A stretch of 34,075 bases of DNA, taken from contig JAMDDH010000016.1 in NCBI GenBank assembly GCA_023488885.1, forward strand, positions 1-34,075, read 5' to 3'. This document shows positions 1 through 7,545 of this stretch, piece after piece (position 1 is the first letter of the stretch; each line of letters begins with the position of its first letter). This DNA comes from Thermoplasmatota archaeon (GTDB taxonomy: Archaea; Thermoplasmatota; Thermoplasmata; Thermoplasmatales; Thermoplasmataceae). The position numbers were made by a program, and so were the translations under genes. Under the pieces are notes generated by a model. It was not told the DNA's origin, did not search any database, and worked only from the letters and a program-made list of their open reading frames with translations.

Positions 1-290
1 CACAGGCAAGATCAATTCCATGTGAGGTGAAACAGAGAAGGAGGAATAACCGATCTCTCCAGGTTAACAGGAAGGGATTCAGGCCGTCAATAAGAAGGAG
101 AAGATACGGATTCCAGCCAGGAGACACCGTTGCAAACAAAGGGAGAAAATTGAAGATAGCAGGTTCCTTTAATTACGGAAAATACCTGTGGACAGATCAG
201 GATGGAATGAACTCGGCACTTAAACGGAGATACATTAAGGCGGCAGATACAAGACTTGTCAGGTTCGGGAGAGGATTATCCTTTGAATGA
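1..290 (+). CDS. C-terminal part of an RRXRR/HNH (IscB-like) nuclease, cut by window edge
   Basis: The frame is open from the left edge with no stop upstream of the GTG at 27, so this is most likely the 3' end of a longer gene and not an 87-residue protein. The visible tail is very basic (runs such as KQRRRNNR and IRRRRYGF) and ends in a small beta-rich segment with GFQPGDTV and a glycine-spaced KIAGSFNYGKYL. That arrangement, an Arg-rich stretch followed by a 'GF..GD.V...G' module, is what I associate with the C-terminus of RRXRR-domain HNH proteins, the family containing IscB-type RNA-guided nucleases carried by IS200/IS605-like elements. The RuvC-like and HNH catalytic parts would lie outside the window. 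The family call is from memory of the C-terminal pattern only; a ribosomal-protein-like basic protein is the main alternative. Confidence 0.5.
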   Translation, partial: QARSIPCEVKQRRRNNRSLQVNRKGFRPSIRRRRYGFQPGDTVANKGRKLKIAGSFNYGKYLWTDQDGMNSALKRRYIKAADTRLVRFGRGLSFE

Positions 291-321
291 TCAACGAGGG
301 AGTGACAAGGTCATAGTCAGG

Positions 322-331
322 AAAAATTTTT
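322..331. terminator. A5/T5 run between convergent gene ends
   Basis: A nearly symmetric A5T5 block lies between the stop of the plus-strand nuclease fragment (290) and the stop of the minus-strand protease (330). Archaeal termination typically needs only a short U-run, and this one offers a U-run to transcripts from both sides. Inference from position and composition only. Confidence 0.3.
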
Positions 332-3300
332 AGAAATCATACTTTTTCTTCTTTTTTCCGAATATCTTCATTGCCAGAGCCACGTAAAATATTATTCCTC
401 CCACGAGGACAATATTCGCACCAAGATACACGGGGTCGCCATAACTGATCTTGACTACCTGGCTTTCATATATCTGATCGTTGGAAAGCCTGAGAATGAC
501 CGTGACGTAATATGTCTGTCCCGGGGTCAGTCCAGTCAGCAATGCGGTTGTAGTATTCTGTGACGTGTAACTGTACACCTTTGGATTGAAGAAATCCGGA
601 TTGTTCGAGACATAAACACTGTAGCTGTAGAAATTGCCTCCAGAGTACTGTGTCCAGGAAAGATAACCAAAATAGAATAGCAGAGGAAAATACCTTGATA
701 TCCCAATCAGGTTGGTGGTGTTTATTGCGACTCTGGCTGGCTTTAGCAGGATATCCAGAGTAGAGTTTTTGGACAGGTTCACTTCACTGTTATACGCATT
801 ATAAAGGGTTGCGTTTGCGGTTACGTTATACCCACCCTTCTCAGAGTAGATGATGTAATATCCGCTTGAGTTTGTGAATGAGTAAGTGCCGTTTCCATTT
901 GATACATTGGTACCCGGGATTTCAAATGAGTAGAGTGCGTCGCTAACCTTGCCCGAGATCGAAACCTCGGACGGAGAAGCCGGTGCGAGCTCTATCTGAT
1001 AGGAAATTCCCGTCCCGGGATACACGGTCAGGGTTTCATTGAAATCCCTGTACCCCCTGGAACTTATCGAGACATTGAGATTATCTGACGGCATGACCAT
1101 TGCGTAATGCCATCCCCCTGCCTGTGCAATAATGCCATTGTTTATGTTTACGCTAGAACTGCTGGGAAAAACAAAGAATGAAACATTTACTGGATTTGGT
1201 ATCAGGTTAATAGTTAAGTTGCCGGCGCTGACATTAACCTGCTGATCCCGGAAGCCCTGGGACATGACAAGTATGCTATTTGTATTATTGAGAATTGGCA
1301 ATATAACGCTCTGTTGCTGGGACCTGAACGTGTTCAGCCAGTTTACCAAAATTTCTGAGTCAACTGTTTTGTAGAAGCTGAGCCCCGTGTTTAGCGAAAG
1401 ATTCAGGTCTCTCACGCCAGGAATATATATCACTCTGCTGACAGTTAAGCCAGAAATACTGGCAGTTACATTATAATATCCATTCGAAGTGAAGGTCTTG
1501 CTGTTTCCAGTTAGTGGTACACCTTCAACTGCCCAAGCCGCCTGTTTACCATTTGAGATAGAAAATGCTGCATTTATGGGATTCTGAAAAGTTTCGTTGA
1601 AGAGGATCAGCGGTTTGGCAGGAGCCGAGCCATTAATATACCTCTGTGAAGTGTATTGCCCCGTGTAGAAACTGAGATTTCCGTTATTGAATTTGCTGTC
1701 TATGGTACTGTATCTGTACGCTCCAAGGTGCGAATACGGTACATACAGGATGCTGCCCACGCCTTCTGCTGTCCCGTTGGTGTAAAGTGATATCCGAGAA
1801 AAGTTTCCTGTTCCTATTACAGTGGAGTTAGTGAGTGATCCTGTCTGCTGGACTCCGGCATACGGGGAAGCAGAACCCCCAAAACCCAGCAGGACATGAT
1901 ATGAATAGTGGAAGGATCCTGATGAAATTGTGATGTTGTTTCCGTTACTGTAGTTGAACGAAAAGTCAAGTGAAAGAACGCCGTTGGAAGGCGCCACAGG
2001 AGAAGTGTAATTCCTCTCGAGTCTATTGTCTCCCTGCCTGGTATAGAATGAGAGGTTCTGGCTGCTGTTCGTAACAGAAACACCGAATCTCATGAAGTTG
2101 TGTGAATTACTGTACAGACCAATGTAATACGTGGTAGTGCCGTTCGATTCAATCCGTCCTGGCTGGAGATTCACGTTAAGATGCGCGCTCATACCTGTCG
2201 CATTATAGTTGGTTGAACCATTCATCAACGCAAATCCGCCATAACCTCTGATTAGATCTCGAGAATAATTAACGAGGCTGGAAACATTAGGTGTTCCAAG
2301 TCCGGTAACCGGATTCCATCCGGGCCCTGCGTGGTAATATCCATTTGTGCCAGTGAGAATCTGTGTGAACGTTGAGTTATAATATTTTGATCCGGACAGT
2401 TGGTATAGCAATGGATTAATCATTCCAAAATTCGTTCCAGATTTTTCCTTGATCAATGCAGCAACATCGGCCCATATTGGCGTGGCTATGCTGGTTCCAC
2501 CAACCTTGTACTGTGCGCCTCCAGATATTACCAGCATTCCGGTATACTGATCGGCAACCATGGAAACGTCCGGAACGCCTCTCTGCGCACTACTGAATCC
2601 AGGGGCGGACTGCCAGTATGGCGCATGGAAATATCCGCTGTATCCTCCACCACTTCCATAATTCTCTCCACTAAAATTCCCGCCCCACGCAGATTGCCTC
2701 AACTGTCCGTTGCTGAAATACAGGGAGGTTCCGCCAACACCCGTGACGTACGGATTTGAAGCTGGGAAATTAACCGTCAGGCTCTTGGTGCCATCATGAG
2801 CTCCGCTGTCACCAGATGCTGCGAATACTGTTATGTTCTTTAGGGAAGCCTCTCTATAAATCTCAGAATATGTTGAAATTCCGTAGGTACCTAACTGGCT
2901 TTCCGGGCTTCCCCAGCTCAGGGAAATTATGTTTCCCACATTGTTGTTGACGGCATAGCTCACAACCTTCTGCAAGTCGGAAGTCAGAGCAGTAGGTGAG
3001 ATAAGGAGAACAATTTTTGCTTCCGGAGCCAGGGCATGTGCCCACTCAACATCGGTCGAAGTCTCTATTGCCCATGTCAGGTTATCACTGCTAGGTCTTC
3101 CTACTGGATATTCCACGGACAGATTAACTGCCGGCAGACCGGAAACAGCATCGAACGCCTTGAGATCATATGCGATGTTTGGATCACCATAGGCGTCTAC
3201 AATCACTATTGTTTGGCCTTTACCATTGATGCCATGTGAGAGTGCCCATGTAAAATTATATGCCGTTGAGATCTGGGAAGGAACATAGGCAAATGGAACT

Positions 3301-3701
3301 CCCTGTGATGGTGTGTAGTTTAAAAACTGGACTGAAGGAAACGTCACCAGATTTCCGCCGGTCTCAAAGTACCTGATCCCGGAAATGTTCGTCAGGAGGT
3401 TCATTTGCAGGATAACTTTTTTTGCCATATTTCCCGGTACCGTAAAAGTCCAGATGGAACCCGTATTATGCCAGGAAATGCCCAAATTCTCAAGTGTGTA
3501 TTCCAGAAGAGGTGAAGATGAACTCTGCGGATTCGAGTATACAGTAAAATGAGCAAGATTTCCCGTAGTAAGGTTGTTAATGCCCGGAATAACCACTACC
3601 TTCGTTCCGGATGCGCTGTTCATGTTTTCCGTAAGAAATGACACTGACGAGAATAGGATAAATGAGGTAATTGCCAATGTTATTATTTTTCCCTTAAGCA
3701 T
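330..3701 (-). CDS. Secreted, membrane-anchored sedolisin (S53, pro-kumamolisin-like) acid protease
   Basis: A 1123-residue exported endopeptidase of the serine-carboxyl (sedolisin) family, which works at acid pH. The N-terminus is a hydrophobic signal peptide (about residues 5-24), followed by a pro-region to about 140 and the catalytic domain at about 145-480. The triad is visible: Glu213 and Asp217 in AIETSTDVEW with the family's four-residue spacing, and Ser404 in GGTSIATP; Asp298 in AASGDSG is the oxyanion residue. The usual calcium-loop region near WNPVTGLGTPN has Asn where Asp is common. After it come about 600 residues of beta-rich, Asn/Ser/Thr-rich modules, including a PEGA-like and a carboxypeptidase-regulatory-like repeat and a fibronectin III-like module (ending TGLTPGQTYYVTV). 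A single membrane helix near 1092-1112 and a KKKKKYDF tail anchor it to the cell surface. Many N-x-S/T sequons suit S-layer-exposed glycosylation. Confidence 0.9.
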   Translation of the reverse strand: MLKGKIITLAITSFILFSSVSFLTENMNSASGTKVVVIPGINNLTTGNLAHFTVYSNPQSSSSPLLEYTLENLGISWHNTGSIWTFTVPGNMAKKVILQMNLLTNISGIRYFETGGNLVTFPSVQFLNYTPSQGVPFAYVPSQISTAYNFTWALSHGINGKGQTIVIVDAYGDPNIAYDLKAFDAVSGLPAVNLSVEYPVGRPSSDNLTWAIETSTDVEWAHALAPEAKIVLLISPTALTSDLQKVVSYAVNNNVGNIISLSWGSPESQLGTYGISTYSEIYREASLKNITVFAASGDSGAHDGTKSLTVNFPASNPYVTGVGGTSLYFSNGQLRQSAWGGNFSGENYGSGGGYSGYFHAPYWQSAPGFSSAQRGVPDVSMVADQYTGMLVISGGAQYKVGGTSIATPIWADVAALIKEKSGTNFGMINPLLYQLSGSKYYNSTFTQILTGTNGYYHAGPGWNPVTGLGTPNVSSLVNYSRDLIRGYGGFALMNGSTNYNATGMSAHLNVNLQPGRIESNGTTTYYIGLYSNSHNFMRFGVSVTNSSQNLSFYTRQGDNRLERNYTSPVAPSNGVLSLDFSFNYSNGNNITISSGSFHYSYHVLLGFGGSASPYAGVQQTGSLTNSTVIGTGNFSRISLYTNGTAEGVGSILYVPYSHLGAYRYSTIDSKFNNGNLSFYTGQYTSQRYINGSAPAKPLILFNETFQNPINAAFSISNGKQAAWAVEGVPLTGNSKTFTSNGYYNVTASISGLTVSRVIYIPGVRDLNLSLNTGLSFYKTVDSEILVNWLNTFRSQQQSVILPILNNTNSILVMSQGFRDQQVNVSAGNLTINLIPNPVNVSFFVFPSSSSVNINNGIIAQAGGWHYAMVMPSDNLNVSISSRGYRDFNETLTVYPGTGISYQIELAPASPSEVSISGKVSDALYSFEIPGTNVSNGNGTYSFTNSSGYYIIYSEKGGYNVTANATLYNAYNSEVNLSKNSTLDILLKPARVAINTTNLIGISRYFPLLFYFGYLSWTQYSGGNFYSYSVYVSNNPDFFNPKVYSYTSQNTTTALLTGLTPGQTYYVTVILRLSNDQIYESQVVKISYGDPVYLGANIVLVGGIIFYVALAMKIFGKKKKKYDF

Positions 3702-3719
3702 CGCGCCAGACTTATAGTA

Positions 3720-3738
3720 AATGCTATTAATATATTAT
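3720..3738. promoter_or_regulatory. Shared TATA-rich core between divergent protease and priS
   Basis: Only 51 bases separate the two divergent starts. They hold one AT block (TGCTATTAATATATTATGC) at a plausible TATA distance from both: about 30 bases from the protease ATG at 3701 and about 25 from the priS TTG at 3753. Both genes may therefore use overlapping core promoters. Inferred from spacing. Confidence 0.45.
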
Positions 3739-3752
3739 GCGATGAAGAGCTA

Positions 3753-4913
3753 TTGGCAGAAGCAGATCAATCCGAGATCAAATTGAAGAATATGTTTCAG
3801 CAGTATTATCGGACATGGGAAGCAGGAGATGTTGACTTAATATCATCCCGCGAGATTGGTTTCATACCATTTTTTGGCTCAATGATCAGACACAGGGCTG
3901 TCCTCAACCTCAACTCGTTATCTATTTTTGCCAGAAAAAACGTTCCCAGGCATATGTATTATTCTTCTGCTTATTACCGGAGGCCAGAAGAGAAAGTTAT
4001 GCTGGAGAAGCAATGGATGGGTGCCGAATTGATCTTTGACCTTGATGCGGATCACCTGGCAGGTGCGGACAAGATGACCTATTCCCAGATACTGGAGGAA
4101 GTAAAGAGGCATACGGAGAGGCTGGTCTTCAAATTTCTGATGGATGATCTGGGTTTCCAGGAGAAGGACCTCAAGTTATTCTTCTCAGGCGGAAGAGGTT
4201 ACCATGTTCATGTGGTTGAGGATTCCGTTTATCCGTTAAGCTCGGATTCACGAAGGGAAATTGCGAATTATATCCGTGGAGAAGGCTTCAATCCGATTGA
4301 CGTAAAAAGATCAATGCAGGAAACTTCAGACAGGCTCGACGGCTGGAAACTCTTAATTGATAGGGAAATAATGAATTTCTACAGGAATCTTGAGCAGGAT
4401 AGCGATAAAATGGAGGAACTGCACAAGGTGCTTGGCAACTCGAGAACCCTCAGTGCATACATGAACAACCTGAAAAAGAGTACCAACATGCCTGATGGTC
4501 TCAGGAAAATTGACCTATTTTCTAAACCAGGAAGCCTGAAATACCGTCATATGGATCAAAACGATGACAAGGTTTTACTGTATGTGCTGCAGCGGGTGAA
4601 AACAGAGAATCAGTGTGAAATAGATGAACCTGTCACTACCGACACACACAGACTGATCCGGATGCCTAACAGCCTGCATGGGAAGACAGGTTTGAGAGTA
4701 AAATCCATAAACATTAACGATTTCAAGGACTTCGACCCACTTAAGGAAACAACTGTTCCACAATTTTCTGCAACCGAAATTCCGGTCAACCTCCTGAGGG
4801 ATTATTCCATAAAGCTTGGTGGAAACTCTTATAATCTGGAAATGGGGGAAACAACAATTCCTGGGGATGTCGCAGTTTTTCTGGTAGCTGGAAAGATAGC
4901 TAAATTTATATAA
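3753..4913 (+). CDS. priS: DNA primase catalytic (small) subunit PriS
   Basis: Catalytic subunit of the archaeal/eukaryotic-type primase, which makes primers for DNA replication together with PriL (not in this window). The metal-binding motif is seen as Asp96 and Asp98 in LIFDLDAD, followed by SGGRGYHVHV at about 145-154, the conserved nucleotide-binding signature, and a C-terminal DTHRLIRMPNSLHGKTG segment typical of the family. At 386 residues it is of normal size. The start is a TTG at 3753, chosen because upstream in-frame codons offer no better start and the FQQYY segment typical of the N-terminus follows directly. The protein has a single Cys (in QCEID), so the zinc knuckle found in several archaeal PriS proteins between the catalytic motifs is absent. 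No strong ribosome-binding site is seen; the message may be leaderless. Confidence 0.93.
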   Translation: MAEADQSEIKLKNMFQQYYRTWEAGDVDLISSREIGFIPFFGSMIRHRAVLNLNSLSIFARKNVPRHMYYSSAYYRRPEEKVMLEKQWMGAELIFDLDADHLAGADKMTYSQILEEVKRHTERLVFKFLMDDLGFQEKDLKLFFSGGRGYHVHVVEDSVYPLSSDSRREIANYIRGEGFNPIDVKRSMQETSDRLDGWKLLIDREIMNFYRNLEQDSDKMEELHKVLGNSRTLSAYMNNLKKSTNMPDGLRKIDLFSKPGSLKYRHMDQNDDKVLLYVLQRVKTENQCEIDEPVTTDTHRLIRMPNSLHGKTGLRVKSININDFKDFDPLKETTVPQFSATEIPVNLLRDYSIKLGGNSYNLEMGETTIPGDVAVFLVAGKIAKFI

Positions 4914-4950
4914 TTATCAATTAGAAGTAATTATCATAAAGTTATTATAT
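4911..4950 (+). promoter_or_regulatory. Paired 9-bp direct repeats plus TATA box upstream of rubrerythrin
   Basis: TAATTATCA occurs at 4911-4919 and again at 4928-4936, 17 bases start to start, directly upstream of a TATA-like TTATTATAT at 4942-4950. The first copy overlaps the priS stop codon. The spacing suits two half-sites for a regulator acting on the rubrerythrin promoter; this role is inferred. Confidence 0.4.
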
Positions 4951-4979
4951 CTCGAACACATCTATATTATGGTGATTAT

Positions 4980-5399
4980 TTGGAACTAAAAAATAGCAAG
5001 ACACTAGAAAACCTGAAAGCAGGATTCGCAGGTGAATCCCAGGCAAACAGAAGATATCTATATTTCGCCCAGAAGGCAGACGAAGAAGGATTTCAGGAAG
5101 TGGCGTCCATTTTCAGATCTACTGCAGACGGTGAAACTGCCCATGCGTTCGGCCATCTCAAATATCTGGCACAGGTTGGAGACCCCGTGACGGGCGAGCC
5201 AATCGGAACCACAGATCTGAATCTCAAATCAGCAATCGCAGGGGAGACTTACGAGTATACACAGATGTATCCCGGGTTCGCCAAGACAGCCAGAGAGGAA
5301 CAGTTTGATGATGTGGCACACTGGTTCGAGATACTTTCCAAAGCTGAGAAATCACACGCGAAGAAATACGAAGACACACTGGCAAAGCTGGGCAAATAA
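4980..5399 (+). CDS. Rubrerythrin without rubredoxin domain (sulerythrin-like)
   Basis: A 139-residue ferritin-like diiron protein, normally a peroxide reductase of the cytosol. The first half has the erythrin helix signature (about residues 11-55: NLKAGFAGESQANRRY, then DGETAHAFGHLKYL) and the second half repeats it (GETYEYTQMYPGFAKTAREE, then KAEKSHAKKYEDTL), providing the Glu and His ligands for two irons. The C-terminal rubredoxin domain of classical rubrerythrin is absent, as in sulerythrins of aerobic archaea. The start is TTG at 4980; a GGTGAT ribosome-binding site sits at 4971-4976, and the ATG just upstream is out of frame. The DUF3501 gene follows after 9 bases. An upstream direct repeat hints at regulation. 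Confidence 0.9.
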   Translation: MELKNSKTLENLKAGFAGESQANRRYLYFAQKADEEGFQEVASIFRSTADGETAHAFGHLKYLAQVGDPVTGEPIGTTDLNLKSAIAGETYEYTQMYPGFAKTAREEQFDDVAHWFEILSKAEKSHAKKYEDTLAKLGK

Positions 5400-5408
5400 G
5401 CTGATTTT

Positions 5409-5981
5409 ATGAACCCAATAACCGTACAGGAGGTCTCACCTCCCAATATTTATAAATCAAAACGCGACGAAGAAACAAAAAAAATCATCGCATTAAAGAA
5501 GAAGAGAAGAGTGGCAACCAGGACTTTCAGTTTCCTATTTGAAAACAGGGATACTGTACTTAACCAGATAAACGAAATGGTGTTCATAGAAAACGTTCAG
5601 GATCAGGAAGAAATAAAAAGACTGGTCAGGGTTTACAACGATCAGGTACCCGCACGGGGAGAATTAAGCGTGTCCATGTTCATCGAATTTGAGGACCAGC
5701 AACAGATGGTGCGCGAAATACCCAGACTTGCAGGGATTGAAAAATCAGTTTATATCACATTTGACGGAAACGAAATAAAAGCTAAACCCGAAGAAGGCCG
5801 ATCCACGGAAGTGCTGGAATCAACGCTTCAATATCTTAAATTCAATTTCTCAAAAGAAGACCTGAGCAAATTTGCGAATGCAAAAAATGTGTACATAGAA
5901 ACCAGGAAAGGGGACTATTCCGAGACCGTAAAGTTGCAGGCTGATTTACTCGAAGATCTCAAAAGAGAACTTGTCGCCTAA
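5409..5981 (+). CDS. DUF3501 family protein
   Basis: A 190-residue protein matching DUF3501: an N-terminal PITVQEVSPPNIYKSKRDE segment, then KKKRRVATRTFSFLFENRDTVLNQINEMVFIE (residues about 31-62), the family hallmark in which a basic patch precedes 'FEN+.T.L.QI.EM...E'. No signal peptide, membrane segment or metal-binding Cys is seen. Its biochemical role is unknown. In other genomes I recall this family next to rubrerythrin, often with a CCG-type Fe-S oxidoreductase. Here the rubrerythrin is 9 bases upstream, presumably in one transcript, while the Fe-S protein is absent. A role in oxidative stress is inferred from context only. Confidence 0.8.
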   Translation: MNPITVQEVSPPNIYKSKRDEETKKIIALKKKRRVATRTFSFLFENRDTVLNQINEMVFIENVQDQEEIKRLVRVYNDQVPARGELSVSMFIEFEDQQQMVREIPRLAGIEKSVYITFDGNEIKAKPEEGRSTEVLESTLQYLKFNFSKEDLSKFANAKNVYIETRKGDYSETVKLQADLLEDLKRELVA

Positions 5982-6039
5982 GGTTATGATTTCTATTAAC
6001 CATGTTAATATTCACCTTTGGAAGTTATCATCTGTCTGA

Positions 6040-6245
6040 CGCTTAAACTCCGTGGCTCCAACCCAAGAGCCTCTATCCCGTCCCCTTTCGGTTCAGAGAT
6101 TGCGTTCAACCAAGCATGACCTGTTTTGCATGTGTTTTACGGCAGGTCGCCAACACCATACACGCATCAGAACTTCCCTTGCGGGGAAGACCTCATCTTC
6201 GTTCACAGCCTTCATGCATCCTTGTCCGATGGACTTATGCAGTTA
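6040..6245 (+). ncRNA. Hairpin-rich block, possible stand-alone HEARO/omegaRNA (IscB guide-RNA type)
   Basis: This stretch lies in the 424-base gene-free gap 5982-6405. It is more GC-rich than the neighbouring intergenic DNA and holds several perfect stems on the plus strand: GGCTC 6054-6058 with GAGCC 6067-6071; GACCTG 6118-6123 with CAGGTC 6143-6148; and CTTCCC 6173-6178 with GGGAAG 6184-6189 around a TTGCG loop. The segment GTGTTTTACGGCAGGTCGCC at 6132-6151 resembles, from memory, a conserved core of HEARO RNAs, the structured RNAs that partner RRXRR/HNH (IscB) nucleases. No nuclease gene follows; the acyl-CoA dehydrogenase starts at 6406. It may be a solitary guide RNA or relic left by an element like the one at the left edge. 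Boundaries are approximate. Reading frames across it look incidental. Confidence 0.4.
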
Positions 6246-6373
6246 TGCAGAAAAGATCGCAAAAATCCATGATTTCAGCGAATATAAGGATTCGATCTGC
6301 CGCAGCAGTGCGTGGAATGATAATATCATCGGGAATCGTGGTTGATATCGTTAACAAAAAACTTGACAATAGA

Positions 6374-6416
6374 CAATTTATTTATTTCCGCCTCAATTAT
6401 GATTTATGATTGAGGC
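6374..6416 (+). promoter_or_regulatory. TATA box and 8-bp dyad over the start codon of acyl-CoA dehydrogenase
   Basis: A TATA-like CAATTTATTTATT (about 6374-6386) stands some 26 bases before the ATG at 6406, implying a leaderless message. A perfect inverted repeat, GCCTCAAT at 6390-6397 and ATTGAGGC at 6409-6416, encloses the start codon in its 11-base spacer. A dimeric repressor bound here would cover the transcription start; as RNA it could only fold if transcription began further upstream. Confidence 0.5.
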
Positions 6417-7545
6417 AAATCTTACACCAGAAGAGCTTGACATTCTGCAGTATGTGCGCGAATTTGCGCAGAGGGAAGTCAAACCTCTCGCCAGGGAGAT
6501 TGACCGGAAAAAAGAGGTTCCGGAAAAGCTAATTAATCGAATGAATGAAATGGGGCTTTTTGCGAGCTATATTCCCAAGGAATACGGCGGGGCAGGCCTG
6601 AGTTTCAGTTTTCTTGCAAGAGTGATCGAAGAATTGTCAAGGGCATGTGCCAGTACTGCGCTGGTACTAGACGGTGCCCTGACGTTATTTGCCGATCCCC
6701 TTATAATGTTCGGAAGCGAGAAATTAAAGCAGAAATACCTCACACGGGTGGCTAAAGGGGCTATTGGCGGCCTGGCACTTACTGAAACAGGGGCCGGCAG
6801 TGATGCGGCAGCGATCAGGACTTCAGCTAGGAAAGAGGGTGATCATTACATTATCAATGGAAGCAAGATATTCATATCAAATGGCAGAATTGCAAAATTC
6901 TTCGTTGTAGACGCAGTAACAGACTCCTCAAAGGGTCATAGGGGCATATCCACATTTGTTGTGGACGCTGATTCTCCCGGATTCAGAATAAGCAAGGATC
7001 TGGATAAGCTCGGTATAAGGGGAAGCAGTACGGTGGAACTCGAGTTTCATGACGTTAAAGTACCCTTGGAAAATCTCGTTGGGGAAGAAAACAAAGGGTT
7101 TAAAGTGGTCATGGAAACACTCGATTCCGGGCGAATTGGGATTGCTGCACAAGCTGTTGGAATTGCTGAATCTGCACTTGAAGAAGCAATCGATTACGTC
7201 AAGCAGAGGAAGCAGTTCGGAACGGAGCTTTCCAATTTTCAGGGTCTTCAGTTCATGCTTGCTGACATGGCTACAGACCTTGACGCAGCGAAGCTTCTTA
7301 CCTACAAAGCTGCAGAAATGTGGGATAAACATGAAAACGCAGTAAAAATATCCTCACAGGCAAAACTGTTCGCATCCGACGCTGCAATGAGAATAACAAC
7401 GGAATGTCTCCAGCTTTTCGGCGGTTATGGATACACGACTGATTTTGATGCAGAACGACACATGAGAGATGCCAAGATCACCCAGATATATGAGGGTACG
7501 AATCAAATACAGCGCGTCATAATCTCAAAGGAGCTTTTACGATAA
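6406..7545 (+). CDS. Acyl-CoA dehydrogenase
   Basis: FAD-dependent flavoenzyme of 379 residues that introduces an alpha,beta double bond in acyl-CoA, passing electrons to an ETF-type acceptor. The N-terminal helical domain, the middle beta domain with LTETGAGSDAAAIRT (about 125-140) and the C-terminal helical domain are complete. The catalytic base is Glu363 in IYEGTNQIQR, and FGGYGYTTDF is the usual FAD-binding segment. Length is normal for short/medium-chain or branched-chain enzymes; chain-length specificity cannot be read. It stands alone between gene-poor gaps, with a dyad over its start that may bind a regulator. An enoyl-CoA hydratase homologue at 21216 could act in the same pathway. 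Confidence 0.92.
   Translation: MIEANLTPEELDILQYVREFAQREVKPLAREIDRKKEVPEKLINRMNEMGLFASYIPKEYGGAGLSFSFLARVIEELSRACASTALVLDGALTLFADPLIMFGSEKLKQKYLTRVAKGAIGGLALTETGAGSDAAAIRTSARKEGDHYIINGSKIFISNGRIAKFFVVDAVTDSSKGHRGISTFVVDADSPGFRISKDLDKLGIRGSSTVELEFHDVKVPLENLVGEENKGFKVVMETLDSGRIGIAAQAVGIAESALEEAIDYVKQRKQFGTELSNFQGLQFMLADMATDLDAAKLLTYKAAEMWDKHENAVKISSQAKLFASDAAMRITTECLQLFGGYGYTTDFDAERHMRDAKITQIYEGTNQIQRVIISKELLR

Noticed and set aside
6052-6409. Two overlapping plus-strand frames of 97 codons each before the acyl-CoA dehydrogenase
   Set aside because: They run through the hairpin-rich block, have odd composition (many Cys, Arg, Ser, His), no ribosome-binding site, and overlap each other; they look like incidental frames over a structured RNA.
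6928-7332. Minus-strand frame of 134 codons inside the acyl-CoA dehydrogenase gene
   Set aside because: Antisense shadow of a well-conserved gene, with Cys/His/Phe-rich composition.
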